Source: Acetobacteraceae bacterium
GTDB taxonomy: Bacteria > Pseudomonadota > Alphaproteobacteria > Acetobacterales > Acetobacteraceae
DNA length: 64,000 bases
NCBI GenBank assembly: GCA_009693865.1
Contig: SHWL01000001.1
Location: 41,661 to 105,660, forward strand
Direction: 5' to 3'
Below, one piece after another: positions 63,881 through 64,000 of the stretch. The notes under the pieces were generated by a model, which was not told the DNA's origin, ran no database searches, and worked only from the letters and a program-made list of their open reading frames with translations. The position numbers and the translations under genes are program-made. Position 1 is the stretch's first letter, and each line of letters starts with the position of its first letter.

Positions 63881-64000
63881 GGTTGGGGTTGAGGGCGTAG
63901 CGGAAATCGATTGTCAGAATGGCCTTTTCAGGAAGGCAGTGGTGGCGGTCTGATGAAGGCCAGGGTTGCCAGGATATCCTCCCAGGCAGGAAAGACCAGA
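63859..64000. mobile_element. Probable end of an insertion sequence interrupting hpnB (continues past the window)
   Basis: From about 63859 the DNA no longer looks like hpnB. A minus-strand frame enters from the right edge and ends at a TGA (63928-63930). The product tail reads LVFPAWEDILATLAFIRP, then three Pro, then LPS, which looks like a transposase C-terminus but is too short to name a family. Terminal repeats and target duplication cannot be defined because the element's other end is outside the window. Confidence 0.4.
63928..64000 (-). CDS. Possible transposase C-terminus (partial, runs off right edge)
   Basis: Only about 23 codons are visible on the minus strand, from the window edge to a stop at 63928-63930. 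The sequence WEDILATLAFIRP is plausible for a transposase tail, but no DDE residue or other motif is in view. It would belong to the element that appears to cut hpnB. Could also be a chance open frame. Confidence 0.3.
   Translation of the reverse strand, partial: LVFPAWEDILATLAFIRPPPLPS

Overview
The window is about 64 kb of GC-rich bacterial chromosome. It most likely comes from an alphaproteobacterium of the Acetobacteraceae/Rhodospirillales type. Supporting signs are a MucR/Ros-type zinc-finger regulator, a tRNA-His whose discriminator base is A73 (an alphaproteobacterial peculiarity), hopanoid genes hpnA/hpnB beside an HpnL-like membrane protein, and GC-rich codon usage in which most coding regions carry long open antisense frames. 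The genus cannot be fixed from the sequence alone.

Region 1 (1-5984, minus strand) is the rplK-rplA-rplJ-rplL-rpoB ribosomal protein and RNA polymerase operon. rpoB runs off the left edge. Structured leaders lie ahead of rplJ and between rplL and rpoB. The usual upstream neighbours secE and nusG are absent; a flavin monooxygenase gene sits there instead. Region 2 (5985-10400) holds that flavoprotein, a TPR protein, a HAD phosphatase, an RtcB RNA ligase, tRNA-His, a tRNA-Pro with an odd anticodon loop, and a tRNA-like remnant.

Region 3 (10397-50709) is a long stretch of catabolic genes in short, often translationally coupled operons. It includes a LigAB extradiol dioxygenase, an aldo/keto reductase, a ketopantoate-reductase-like protein, a dolichyl-phosphate-mannose-type glycosyltransferase, an SGNH esterase, three luciferase-like (LLM) flavin enzymes, and a split thiamine-diphosphate decarboxylase. 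It also has metallo-beta-lactamase-fold and amidohydrolase enzymes, a class III aminotransferase, three GMC oxidoreductases (two in tandem), and an SDR/nitroreductase/CMD/Fe-alcohol dehydrogenase operon. Two CoA-based modules stand out: crotonase-CoA transferase-CoA transferase-crotonase, and thiolase-DUF35-CitE-like lyase-CoA transferase. Housekeeping pyrE and a beta-decarboxylating dehydrogenase are embedded here. The combined picture is degradation of aromatic, terpenoid-like or other carboxylic substrates through CoA thioesters, but no substrate can be named from sequence.

Region 4 (50791-59700) is more accessory. It has a decayed ISNCY-like insertion sequence with 18-bp perfect inverted repeats, tRNA-Arg, an orphan peptide-type solute-binding protein, a small ribbon-helix-helix/membrane protein pair, the C-terminal stub of a type III restriction-modification methylase, an N-acyl-D-amino-acid deacylase, an MFS transporter, a racemase-fold protein without its catalytic cysteines, and a universal stress protein. 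Region 5 (59926-64000) holds a DUF4123 (type VI secretion effector chaperone-like) gene coupled to an unknown gene, then HpnL-like, hpnA and hpnB. hpnB is cut short, apparently by a mobile element that enters the window at the right edge.

No CRISPR array, prophage or complete defence system was seen. The most notable points are the catabolic CoA modules built from crotonases and a thiolase that lack canonical catalytic residues, a large operator-like palindrome covering an apparently leaderless lysE promoter, the unusual tRNA features, and the disrupted hpnB.
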